Below are positions 18,590 through 26,886 of a DNA stretch of 64,000 bases, in pieces. Source of the stretch: an uncultured Pedobacter sp. (GTDB taxonomy: Bacteria > Bacteroidota > Bacteroidia > Sphingobacteriales > Sphingobacteriaceae); contig NZ_CAMLIG010000014.1 of the NCBI RefSeq assembly GCF_946480185.1, positions 52,267 to 116,266 on the forward strand, given 5' to 3'. A program made the position numbers and the translations under genes. The notes below the pieces were generated by a model. It was given only the letters and a program-made list of their open reading frames with translations. It had not been told where the DNA came from and searched no databases. Within the stretch, counting starts at the first letter, position 1. Each line of letters starts with the position of its first letter.

Positions 18590-20794
18590 ATGAAATTACA
18601 CTTCAGATTTTTTTCCTTGCTTATTTTAATTGCATTTGCCGTTCCCTCGTTTTCTCAACAAAAAGAAAACCCACAGGTAGAAAACAAAATCAAGGCGTTA
18701 ATTAAGCAAATGACTTTGGAAGAAAAAATTGGAATGATCCATGCCAACTCTTCTTTTACATCTGCGGGTGTACCCAGATTGGGAATTCCAGAACTCGTAA
18801 TGTCTGATGGTCCGCATGGAGTGAGGCCGGAACATGGAAGAGATTGGGTGCTTGACAAAGGTGTGGACGATGCAGGAACTTATTTGCCTACCGGAATAAA
18901 CTTAGCATCTACATGGAATCCAAAACTTGGCTATCAGTACGGTGCAGTATTGGGGAGCGAAGCCCGTTACCGAGGCAAGGATATGATATTGGGTCCGGGT
19001 GTAAACATCATCAGGTCGCCCTTAAACGGTAGAAACTTTGAATATTTAAGTGAAGATCCGTTTTTAGCATCTAAAATGGCTGTGGGTTACATTCAGGGTG
19101 TGCAAAACCAGGGTGTTTCTGCCTGTGTTAAACATTTTGCCGCCAATAATGAAGAGGCAGATAGAAATACGGTGGACGTAAGGATGAGCGAAAGAGCATT
19201 GAGGGAAATTTATCTTCCTGCATTTAAAGCAGCGGTAAAAGATGGAAATGTTTATGCGGTAATGGGTTCTTACAACAAATTTAGAGGTCAATTTGCCACA
19301 CATAATGATTATTTGGTTAACAAAATTTTAAAAGGAGAGTGGGGTTTTAAAGGAATTCTATTGAGCGATTGGGGAGCAGTTCACAATGTAAAAGAAGCTT
19401 TATTTAACGGAACAGATTTAGAAATGGGCACTGATTTACGTTTGATGAATAATAGTGTTTCACAATCTGATGCCTCCGGTAAAGCATTGAGTAAAAGTAT
19501 TTACGACCAGTTTTTTATGGCTGATTCTGCATTAAATATGGTTAAAGCAGGTAAAGTTCCGGTAGCTGTCATTGATGAAAAAGTGACCAGAATTTTAAGA
19601 CTCATGTTTAATATTAAAATGATAGGTAGCAAAGACAGGCCTGTGGGAGTTTATAATTCAAAGCAACACCAAGAGGTAGCTTTAAAAGTAGCTGAGGAAG
19701 GAATTGTTTTACTGAAAAATCAAAAGAATTTACTTCCGCTAAATAAATCCATCAAAAGCATCGCCGTAATTGGCGAAAACGCTACTCGTGAAAATGCTAT
19801 GGGCGGAGGCTCATCTCAGGTTAAAGCAAAATACGAAGTCACGCCCTTGCAAGGTTTAAAAAACTTATTGGGAACAAATACAGATATCACTTATGCTAGA
19901 GGATATAAAATAGATAAAAAGCAAAAAGCGGATGATGAGTTAATTGAAGAAGCGGTAAAGGCAGCTAAAAGTGCTGATGCCGCGATTATATATTGTGGTT
20001 GGACACACGGCTACGACTATGCTAAATGGGGAGATAACGCCTTTGATGCAGAGGGAGTGGATAAACCCAATATGTATATGCCTTTTGAACAAGACAAATT
20101 GATAAGTGCGGTGTTAGCAGCAAATCCTAAAACTATTATCGTATTAACGGGTGGCGGTCCGGTAGATATGTCTAAATGGATAAATCAAGCTTCAGCCATT
20201 ATTCAAGGATGGTATCCTGGTATGGAAGGCGGAAATGCACTAGCTAAAATTATTTTTGGCGACGTTAATCCATCGGGCAAATTACCAATGACTTTTCCGA
20301 AAGTTTTGGGAGATGTTCCCGCACATAAATTAGGAGAATTCCACGGAACAAATGGCGTAGTAAACTACAACGATGATATTTTTGTAGGCTACCGTTATTA
20401 TGAAACTTTTAACGTTAAACCTCAGTTTGCTTTTGGTCATGGTTTGTCTTACACAAACTTTAGTTACAGTGCTCCAAAAGTAGCCATACAGAAAGGAAAG
20501 TTGATAATTAACGTCACAATTAAAAATACGGGTAAAGTTAATGGTGCCGAAGTAGCTCAAGTGTATGTAAAAAAGCCAGGTACTGTTAAAATAGCAAATG
20601 AAGAACTTAAAGCTTTTGATAAAGTTTTTCTAAAAGCAGGAGAATCAAAAAAACTTACTTTTGAAATAGCCAAAGATGATTTAAAGTATTATGATGAAGG
20701 TGAAAAAACTTGGGTTTTAGGAAAAGGTAAAGTAACCGTGATGATTGGAAGTGCATCTGATGATATCAAAATTAAAAAGGAAATAGAATTGTAA
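18590..20794 (+). CDS. GH3 family beta-glucosidase-type enzyme
   Basis: 734 residues with a cleaved signal (LIAFAVPSFSQQ), so probably periplasmic. The GH3 (alpha/beta)8 domain (~35-340) has VMSDGPHGVRPE and LLSDWGAVHNV, whose D260 is the predicted catalytic nucleophile; HFAANNEEADRNTVDVR carries the substrate-binding region. The second alpha/beta domain (~370-590; GIVLLKNQKNLLPLN, IQGWYPGMEGGNA) and a C-terminal Fn3-like domain (~625-725) complete the usual GH3 layout. It removes terminal beta-linked sugars, most often glucose, from imported oligosaccharides. It follows the SusCD terminator and so needs its own promoter in the 18467-18589 gap. Confidence 0.92.
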   Translation: MKLHFRFFSLLILIAFAVPSFSQQKENPQVENKIKALIKQMTLEEKIGMIHANSSFTSAGVPRLGIPELVMSDGPHGVRPEHGRDWVLDKGVDDAGTYLPTGINLASTWNPKLGYQYGAVLGSEARYRGKDMILGPGVNIIRSPLNGRNFEYLSEDPFLASKMAVGYIQGVQNQGVSACVKHFAANNEEADRNTVDVRMSERALREIYLPAFKAAVKDGNVYAVMGSYNKFRGQFATHNDYLVNKILKGEWGFKGILLSDWGAVHNVKEALFNGTDLEMGTDLRLMNNSVSQSDASGKALSKSIYDQFFMADSALNMVKAGKVPVAVIDEKVTRILRLMFNIKMIGSKDRPVGVYNSKQHQEVALKVAEEGIVLLKNQKNLLPLNKSIKSIAVIGENATRENAMGGGSSQVKAKYEVTPLQGLKNLLGTNTDITYARGYKIDKKQKADDELIEEAVKAAKSADAAIIYCGWTHGYDYAKWGDNAFDAEGVDKPNMYMPFEQDKLISAVLAANPKTIIVLTGGGPVDMSKWINQASAIIQGWYPGMEGGNALAKIIFGDVNPSGKLPMTFPKVLGDVPAHKLGEFHGTNGVVNYNDDIFVGYRYYETFNVKPQFAFGHGLSYTNFSYSAPKVAIQKGKLIINVTIKNTGKVNGAEVAQVYVKKPGTVKIANEELKAFDKVFLKAGESKKLTFEIAKDDLKYYDEGEKTWVLGKGKVTVMIGSASDDIKIKKEIEL

Positions 20795-20814
20795 TAATTG
20801 ATTAATTGTAGGAT

Positions 20815-21185
20815 ATGAATAAAGTTTTTGACTTATTGATTAAAAGAAGAGGGTTAATTCTATTGGTTCTTACCATCATATCTTACTTTATTCTATTATC
20901 AAATAACAAACCTGTTGTTTTAAATTATTTCATCATCATACCTTTTTTATTTAGCATTTATACGGTGCCTTACTGTTTTAAGGGCAAAAATTACAGTGCA
21001 TATAATGTTCATTATCAAATGCTCTATATTTTTTGCTTGGTACTTTTGGCAAGTTCATAGATACTTTTATTGTAGTTGAATTGGTGGCTAAAATTATATT
21101 GAACATAATTTTGGTCACCGTTATTTTTTCAATTTATTATTACAGAATTAAATATTTCCAGTCTAAAGATAAGCAGGTTACATGA
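20815..21185 (+). pseudogene. Small membrane protein interrupted by a frameshift
   Basis: The first frame (20815-21060) encodes 81 residues with two to three hydrophobic helices and stops abruptly after LVLLASS. A different frame is open from 21006, has no start codon of its own, and continues to a stop at 21183-21185 with a convincing membrane-protein tail (KFIDTFIVVELVAK, ILVTVIFSIYYYRIKYFQ). Adding one T to the six-T run at 21029-21034 would join the two halves into one ~123-residue protein with about four helices. Either the gene carries a single-base deletion, the assembly has a homopolymer error, or the run is a slippage site. It starts 20 nt after the GH3 gene. The family is not recognised. 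Confidence 0.6.
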
Positions 21186-21222
21186 AAAGATAAGTTTGAA
21201 TTAACTTTAAATTTTGTTTTGG

Positions 21223-21627
21223 ATGATTAAAAAATATTTACTTACCTGCTATTTTGTTTTTTACAATTACTACGAGAGAATTGACAGTAAATACGGAAAA
21301 AATACAGTATGGTTTTCTGCTATTAATGTGCTTTCGCTTCCTTTCCTGATAATAAGTATGGTTGTAATCCAGTATTTGATAAATTCTATCGGTTTAAAAA
21401 TACCAGGTTTTATCTTAATCCTTTTGTTAGCATTTTTAACGTTTTCGGGAGCTAAATGGTTAATATTTGATTTTTTTAAAATAGACAAAAATCAAAATAG
21501 TTCACAAAATCCTGGTCTGAATGTAAAAGGCTGGGCATTGGCATGTCCAGTACTTTTATATTTGGTTAGTATCCTGTTTTTTTTAATTGCTACATATTTG
21601 AAAAATGGCTACATCATCAAAAATTAG
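21223..21627 (+). CDS. Hypothetical membrane protein
   Basis: 134 residues from ATG 21223; an in-frame TTG at 21214 would add only three residues. Three hydrophobic stretches are visible: ~30-52 (VLSLPFLIISMVVIQYLI), ~58-82 (IPGFILILLLAFLTF) and ~107-127 (ALACPVLLYLVSILFFLIA). A polar segment (DFFKIDKNQNSSQNPG) lies between the second and third. I recognise no family and see no catalytic motif. It follows the frameshifted small membrane protein and precedes a VOC-fold gene; nothing ties it to glycan use. Confidence 0.6.
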   Translation: MIKKYLLTCYFVFYNYYERIDSKYGKNTVWFSAINVLSLPFLIISMVVIQYLINSIGLKIPGFILILLLAFLTFSGAKWLIFDFFKIDKNQNSSQNPGLNVKGWALACPVLLYLVSILFFLIATYLKNGYIIKN

Positions 21628-21677
21628 CTTTTACAGTGGATAATCACCCCAGATTTTATATTATAATCATAAACAAA

Positions 21678-22061
21678 ATGATAAAAACATTACATCACAT
21701 CGCCATAATTTGTAGCGACTATGAAAAATCTAAAAAATTTTACACCGAGGTTTTGGGGTTTGAAATTAAACAGGAAATATATAGAGAAGCTAGGCAATCA
21801 TACAAGTTGGATTTGTCTTTAAATGGCATTTATTTGATTGAATTGTTTTCGTTTCCAAATCCAACAGAACGTCCCTCAAGACCAGAAGCAACCGGCTTAA
21901 GACACATTGCTTTTAGCGTAGAAAATTTAGATGAAAGTGTAAAAATGTTGAACCTTAAAGGGATTGAAACTGAACCCATAAGAATTGACGAATTTACAGA
22001 TAAGCGTTTTACTTTTTTTGCCGACCCAGATAATTTACCGATAGAGTTTTATGAGTTGTAA
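21678..22061 (+). CDS. VOC superfamily protein (glyoxalase-like, YaeR/SMU1112c type)
   Basis: 127 residues from ATG 21678. The longer frame from 21636 adds 14 residues (DNHPRFYIIIINK) that do not fit the family, whose members begin with a short MIKTLHHIAII-type strand. Two paired beta-alpha-beta-beta-beta units are seen, with LHHIAI (residues 5-10) and LRHIAFSVENLDE as the metal-site histidine strands and PIEFYEL at the end (E123). This is the single-domain vicinal-oxygen-chelate fold. Members bind a divalent metal and act in glyoxalase- or isomerase-like reactions, but for the YaeR-like branch the substrate is not established. It is cytosolic with no signal peptide. Confidence 0.8.
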   Translation: MIKTLHHIAIICSDYEKSKKFYTEVLGFEIKQEIYREARQSYKLDLSLNGIYLIELFSFPNPTERPSRPEATGLRHIAFSVENLDESVKMLNLKGIETEPIRIDEFTDKRFTFFADPDNLPIEFYEL

Positions 22062-22126
22062 ATTAAAAGTATTAAACGGCAGAAATCCTGCCACGCCATG
22101 AAATTATATATCGCAATTAAAGTTAT

Positions 22127-22846
22127 ATGTTGAAATTTTACCTACTCGGTTCTCTGTTATTTCTGTTTAAGGATAGCTATTGCCAAAATGCCATAATGCA
22201 ACAAAGCGAAGCTAATTTAAAGCAAAATGCTTTAACGGAATTAATAACGAACGGTCAGTCTTATTTATATAATGGTTTTGAATACCTTGATTATCCGGTT
22301 AATTATTTTGAAACTGGGAACCCCTATTTCGCAAGTGAAACTTGGATAACAGGAGACGTAAATTATGAAGGCATTAATTATTTTAAAGTCCCTCTTTTAT
22401 ATGATTTAACCAAAGATGAATTGGTTTTACAGTATTTCGATAAAATTGCTAAAGTAAATCTCTTAAAAGAAAAAGTTCAGAATTTTGATCTTGTAGGTCA
22501 TCATTTTATAAATATTACGGCAAACGATAATAAAGGAATTCCGCCCGGATTTTATGATCAGCTTTACAATCAAACATTGATGATATTGGTTCAGCGAACA
22601 AAAAATATTGCAGAAACAGTTTCCATAGAGGGCGTGAAACATCATATTGAAGCTATTGAAAGATATTACGTAAAAAAAGAGGGAGTCTTTTATCGGTTCA
22701 ACAACGAGGCTTCTTTATTAAAAATTCTTCAAAGCCAAAAAAAAGAAATTACCAGAAAATTGAAACAACAAAAGATAAAATTCAAAAAAGATCCTGAAAA
22801 AGCGATGCTTATAATAGCCACTTATTATGATCAGATTAGACCTTAA
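22127..22846 (+). CDS. Exported protein of unknown function linked to an STN-type TonB receptor
   Basis: 239 residues with a signal peptide (LLGSLLFLFKDSYCQ). The mature part is rich in Asn, Tyr and Lys. The middle resembles an extracytoplasmic beta domain (YFKVPLLYDLTKDELV); the C-terminal part is strongly basic (KKEITRKLKQQKIKFKK). No catalytic motif or known domain is recognised. Its stop codon overlaps the start of the TonB receptor gene by 20 nt, which indicates translational coupling and a shared job, perhaps as a periplasmic or surface accessory to that receptor. A small hairpin (GGCAG/CTGCC, ~22078-22092) lies upstream. Confidence 0.6.
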   Translation: MLKFYLLGSLLFLFKDSYCQNAIMQQSEANLKQNALTELITNGQSYLYNGFEYLDYPVNYFETGNPYFASETWITGDVNYEGINYFKVPLLYDLTKDELVLQYFDKIAKVNLLKEKVQNFDLVGHHFINITANDNKGIPPGFYDQLYNQTLMILVQRTKNIAETVSIEGVKHHIEAIERYYVKKEGVFYRFNNEASLLKILQSQKKEITRKLKQQKIKFKKDPEKAMLIIATYYDQIRP

Positions 22847-25655
22847 AATTTTTATTAAACAATCTGAATTAAGATTAAAAACGATAGGAATATTGTTTTT
22901 TATAGTGTTCAATGTATTAGCTGTATATGGGCAGCATAATGATTTGCCACGCTTTAACTTAAAACTTAATTCAGCTACTATAGAAAAATTTTCATCAGAA
23001 ATCGAAAAAAACAGTAACTATAAGTTTTTTTTTGATGCGAGTAAGTTTGATAGTTTAAGGGTGACTATTAATACCGAAGATCAAACTTTAACACAATTAT
23101 TAGATGAAATTTTTAAAGCAACTACTTACTTGTACGTGATAGATGAACGAATGAATGTGTTTTTGACCAAAAATGAGGTTTTAGCTACTAGTTTGCCTTC
23201 CTCTTTGTTTAATAATACTACCTACCCAGTGAATTCTACGTTAAAAACACCACAGATTACCGATTTAACCTATAAAGATGAACAAACAGCCATCGTAAAA
23301 AACGCTACTTTAGAGAGCAAGGTGTATGAAGTTGGCACCAGAGCCAAAAATCCGGGCCAAGAAAAAATAATTTTATCGGGTTATATAAAAGATGCCGATA
23401 CCGGAGAACCGCTATCAGGAACATACTTATATACAGAAAACAATAAAACGATGGCTATTACCAATGAACGCGGTTTTTATTCATTAGAGCTACCATCAGG
23501 AAACCATACACTTACCATCAAAAACGTTGGCCAACGGGAAACCACTCGCAAAGTCATACTGTATTCGGACGGGTATTTAAATATTGACATAAAAAATTCG
23601 TTATTATCTTTAAGAGAGGTTGTTGTTACACAAAAAAGCAATAATCTTCAAAGAACACAATTAGGACTAGAAAAAATAAATATACAAGCTATAAAGCAAA
23701 TACCAACCGTATTTGGCGAGGCAGATATATTAAAAGCATTGTTGACCCTGCCCGGTGTGAAAACAGTTGGCGAGGCAAGTGGCGGATTTAATGTCCGGGG
23801 CGGGGCAACAGACCAAAATCTTATACTCTTTAATGAAGCAACAATTTATAACCCAACTCATTTTTTTGGTTTCTTTTCTGCATTTAACCCAGATGTTGTA
23901 AAAGATGTGGAACTTTTTAAAAGTAGTTTACCAGTTAAATACGGTGGTCGTTTATCATCCGTAATAAATGTAAACAGCAGAGAGGGAAATAAAAAGAAAT
24001 TTGCCGGAACCGCAGGCATAGGATTGCTTACCAGCCGTTTAAATATAGAAGGACCACTTATTAAAGATAAAACCTCTTTTATACTTGGAGGAAGAACTAC
24101 CTATTCCAACTTTATTTTTAAGCTTTTGCCTAGCAATGCAGGATATAAAGATAGTAAAGCTTCTTTTAATGATTTAAACCTATTACTCAACCATAAAATA
24201 AATGAAAAAAACAGTCTTTATTTCACCGGTTATTTGAGTAATGATAACTCTAACCTAGGTACTGATACAACCTATGGATATGCCAATAGAAATGCCTCAC
24301 TAAAATGGGCGCATATATTTAATCAGAAACTGACCAGTACTTTTGTAACCGGTTATGATGGTTATCAGTACCAAAACGAAGCAAACAGGGATAGTATTAA
24401 TGCATATAAGCTAAATTTCGACATTAACCAATTTTATTTAAAATCTGCTTTTACTTATTACCTAAACTCAAAGCATACGCTTGATTTTGGACTACATTCG
24501 ATCTATTATAAATTACACCCTGGATCTTTTAAGCCTCAAGGAAATGCTTCTTTAATTAGGCCAAAACTATTGGACACCGAGCAGGCTGTAGAAAATTCTT
24601 TTTACTTGGGTGATACTTATGAGTTAAGCCCAGCTATTTCTTTCAATTTTGGAGTTCGGTATACCCATTTTACAAATTTGGGACCGCAAAAGGTTTACAA
24701 ATATGCACCCGGATTGCCCAAAGAAGAGAACAACCGGTTGGACAGTGTTTTTTATAAAAAAGGACAGATTACGCAAACTTATCACGGTCCAGAGTTCCGG
24801 TTTTCATCCAGATTTTTAATTGGGGATAACCTGTCTATTAAAGCAGGCTACAATTCTTTAAGGCAGTATATTCACATGCTTTCTAATACTACTGCAATTT
24901 CGCCAACGGATATATGGAAATTAAGTGACCCAAACATTAAACCTCAGTTTGGAGATCAGGTATCTCTCGGTTTATATAAAAATTTTAAAAATAATGCTAT
25001 CGAAACCTCTTTTGAGGTGTACTATAAAAGAATCAAAAACTATCTGGATTATAAAAGCGGTGCGCAACTTATCTTAAACCAGAATTTAGAAACCGATGTG
25101 ATTAATACACAGGGAAAAGCTTTTGGTTTTGAGTTTTCTGTTAAAAAAACTATCGGAAAATTAAACGGATGGTTTAGCTATACTTATTCTCGTACCTTTT
25201 TAAAAATGGACGATCCCACGGTAGGGCAACTCATAAACAATGGCAATTATTATCCGGCTAGTTTTGATAAGCCACATGACGCTACAATAGTAGGTAACTA
25301 CAAATTTTCGCGTAGAATTAGCTTTTCTGCTAATGTTACTTACAGCACCGGCAGGCCAATTACTATCCCTATCGGCGCTTTTATTTATGAAGGTTCACAA
25401 AGGGCACTTTACGGAGACCGTAACGGATACCGGATTCCTGATTATTTCAGGTCAGATATATCCTTAAATTTAGATGGCAACCATAAAGTTGACCAGTTAA
25501 CGCACAGTAGCTGGACATTTGGAATTTATAACCTTACAGGCAGAAGGAATGCTTATTCAACTTTTTTCACCTCAGAGCAAGGCAGGATAAACGGCTATAA
25601 GCTGTCTATCTTTGGTAGCGCTGTTCCGTTTATTAATTATAACATCAGATTTTAA
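22827..25655 (+). CDS. TonB-dependent outer-membrane receptor with N-terminal STN domain
   Basis: 942 residues. After an N-terminal hydrophobic export signal (IGILFFIVFNVLAVYG) comes a secretin/TonB short N-terminal (STN) domain (~42-112), a CNA-B-like domain (~180-255; LSGYIKDADTGEPLSG), a motif LREVVVTQKSN, the plug (~275-385; GEASGGFNVRGGATDQN, PVKYGGRLSSVINV) and a barrel ending YNIRF. It lacks the SusC signature and is followed by a DUF4249-like lipoprotein instead of SusD, a combination found repeatedly in Bacteroidota. STN domains often contact an anti-sigma factor, but no FecI/FecR pair is present in this window. The ligand is unknown. It overlaps the previous gene by 20 nt and precedes the next by 4 nt. 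Confidence 0.9.
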   Translation: MIRLDLKIFIKQSELRLKTIGILFFIVFNVLAVYGQHNDLPRFNLKLNSATIEKFSSEIEKNSNYKFFFDASKFDSLRVTINTEDQTLTQLLDEIFKATTYLYVIDERMNVFLTKNEVLATSLPSSLFNNTTYPVNSTLKTPQITDLTYKDEQTAIVKNATLESKVYEVGTRAKNPGQEKIILSGYIKDADTGEPLSGTYLYTENNKTMAITNERGFYSLELPSGNHTLTIKNVGQRETTRKVILYSDGYLNIDIKNSLLSLREVVVTQKSNNLQRTQLGLEKINIQAIKQIPTVFGEADILKALLTLPGVKTVGEASGGFNVRGGATDQNLILFNEATIYNPTHFFGFFSAFNPDVVKDVELFKSSLPVKYGGRLSSVINVNSREGNKKKFAGTAGIGLLTSRLNIEGPLIKDKTSFILGGRTTYSNFIFKLLPSNAGYKDSKASFNDLNLLLNHKINEKNSLYFTGYLSNDNSNLGTDTTYGYANRNASLKWAHIFNQKLTSTFVTGYDGYQYQNEANRDSINAYKLNFDINQFYLKSAFTYYLNSKHTLDFGLHSIYYKLHPGSFKPQGNASLIRPKLLDTEQAVENSFYLGDTYELSPAISFNFGVRYTHFTNLGPQKVYKYAPGLPKEENNRLDSVFYKKGQITQTYHGPEFRFSSRFLIGDNLSIKAGYNSLRQYIHMLSNTTAISPTDIWKLSDPNIKPQFGDQVSLGLYKNFKNNAIETSFEVYYKRIKNYLDYKSGAQLILNQNLETDVINTQGKAFGFEFSVKKTIGKLNGWFSYTYSRTFLKMDDPTVGQLINNGNYYPASFDKPHDATIVGNYKFSRRISFSANVTYSTGRPITIPIGAFIYEGSQRALYGDRNGYRIPDYFRSDISLNLDGNHKVDQLTHSSWTFGIYNLTGRRNAYSTFFTSEQGRINGYKLSIFGSAVPFINYNIRF

Positions 25656-25659
25656 CGTA

Positions 25660-26865
25660 ATGAAGATAACAAACCTCTACGGCGTAATTATAAATAAGGC
25701 AAATATTTTAGAACCAAAATACATTGTTTTGTATCTGAGCTTTTTATTGTCTTTTACTGCTTGTCGTGATTCTTTTAATCCGCAGATTACCACACCGCTA
25801 ACGGGTTACCTAGTGGTAGAAGGTTCAATCAATACCAACGGCATAACACAGATTAAATTAAGCAGAACCCGCAGTTTCCAAGAAACTAAGTCGCCTTTTG
25901 AACTAGGAGCTACGGTACAAATTGCTGGAAAAGATAATACTGTTTACCATGTAGCTGAAAAAGGAAACGGAATATATGAATCCGATAACTTAACACTACC
26001 TTCTCAGCAATACAGGTTAAAAATCACAACTGCAGACGGGAAACAATACGAATCTAATTTTGAAGAGGAAAAAGTTTCACCGCTTATAGATAGTTTAAGC
26101 TATGTAAAAGAAAGCGATGGTGTACGCATTTATGTAAATACGCATGATGACACCGGCAAAAGCCGTTATTACCAATGGAGTTACGATGAAACTTGGGAGA
26201 TACGATCCTTAATACCAGTTTCTTACAAATTTGTAGTAACCGGTGTTAATCCTAATAATGTAACCCTTTATAAGGCGGTACCATTAAGTCAGCAGGAAAC
26301 AGATCAGCTTTATTATTGTTGGAAATACAATTCTTCTAAACAAATATTGCTGGGTTCATCTGTAAAGTTGGTTAAAGATGTAATTTCTTATCCTATAGCT
26401 TTCATTCCAAATTCAGATGAGCGCTTTGGCGTTTTATACAGTATTAATGTTAAGCAACAAGCTTTAAATGTAAATACTTATAATTTTATGCTTAATTTAA
26501 AGAGTAATACAGAAAGTAACGGCTCTATATTCGATCGTCAGCCGTCAGAAACTCAGGGCAACATTATTTGCATCAGCAATCCACAAGAGCAAGTAATCGG
26601 AAATATCAGCGTAGGGAACATCCAACAGAAAAGAATTTTTATACCATCTTTTTCTGGAGCCACTTACAGGTTTAAATGTTCAAGTAACACCTTTAAAATA
26701 TCCAACATCCCGGATACAGTTTATAAATATGCCGGAGCTTATACTCCTGTAAACCTTGCTTATGCGCCCATAACTGGTCAGTTAATTGGTTACGATCTTA
26801 TAGATAATGACTGTGTTACCTGCACCATGAGGGGAAATAATGTTAAACCACCATACTGGCCTTAA
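25660..26865 (+). CDS. DUF4249-like lipoprotein, receptor partner
   Basis: 401 residues from ATG 25660, four nucleotides after the receptor stop; the longer frame from 25612 would overlap the receptor. The N-terminal ~36 residues hold a hydrophobic stretch ending LLSFTACRDS, a lipidation site. The rest is beta-rich, starting GYLVVEGSINTNG and LSRTRSFQE, then ATVQIAGKDNTVYHV, which is the DUF4249 pattern. The C-terminal end is Cys-rich (NDCVTCTMRGNN). Such proteins sit next to STN/TonB receptors as SusD does next to SusC, so a surface ligand-binding or lid role is inferred; none is proven from the sequence. Confidence 0.75.
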   Translation: MKITNLYGVIINKANILEPKYIVLYLSFLLSFTACRDSFNPQITTPLTGYLVVEGSINTNGITQIKLSRTRSFQETKSPFELGATVQIAGKDNTVYHVAEKGNGIYESDNLTLPSQQYRLKITTADGKQYESNFEEEKVSPLIDSLSYVKESDGVRIYVNTHDDTGKSRYYQWSYDETWEIRSLIPVSYKFVVTGVNPNNVTLYKAVPLSQQETDQLYYCWKYNSSKQILLGSSVKLVKDVISYPIAFIPNSDERFGVLYSINVKQQALNVNTYNFMLNLKSNTESNGSIFDRQPSETQGNIICISNPQEQVIGNISVGNIQQKRIFIPSFSGATYRFKCSSNTFKISNIPDTVYKYAGAYTPVNLAYAPITGQLIGYDLIDNDCVTCTMRGNNVKPPYWP

Positions 26866-26886
26866 TTTTTTTTATAATTTTTTGAT

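Noticed and set aside
22827..25655. Calling the STN receptor a SusC protein
   Set aside because: It has an STN domain and different plug motifs, and the partner lipoprotein is DUF4249-like, not SusD.
25612..25659. Earlier start of the DUF4249-like gene overlapping the receptor
   Set aside because: The start is a non-ATG codon inside the receptor gene; ATG 25660 lies four nt after the receptor stop.
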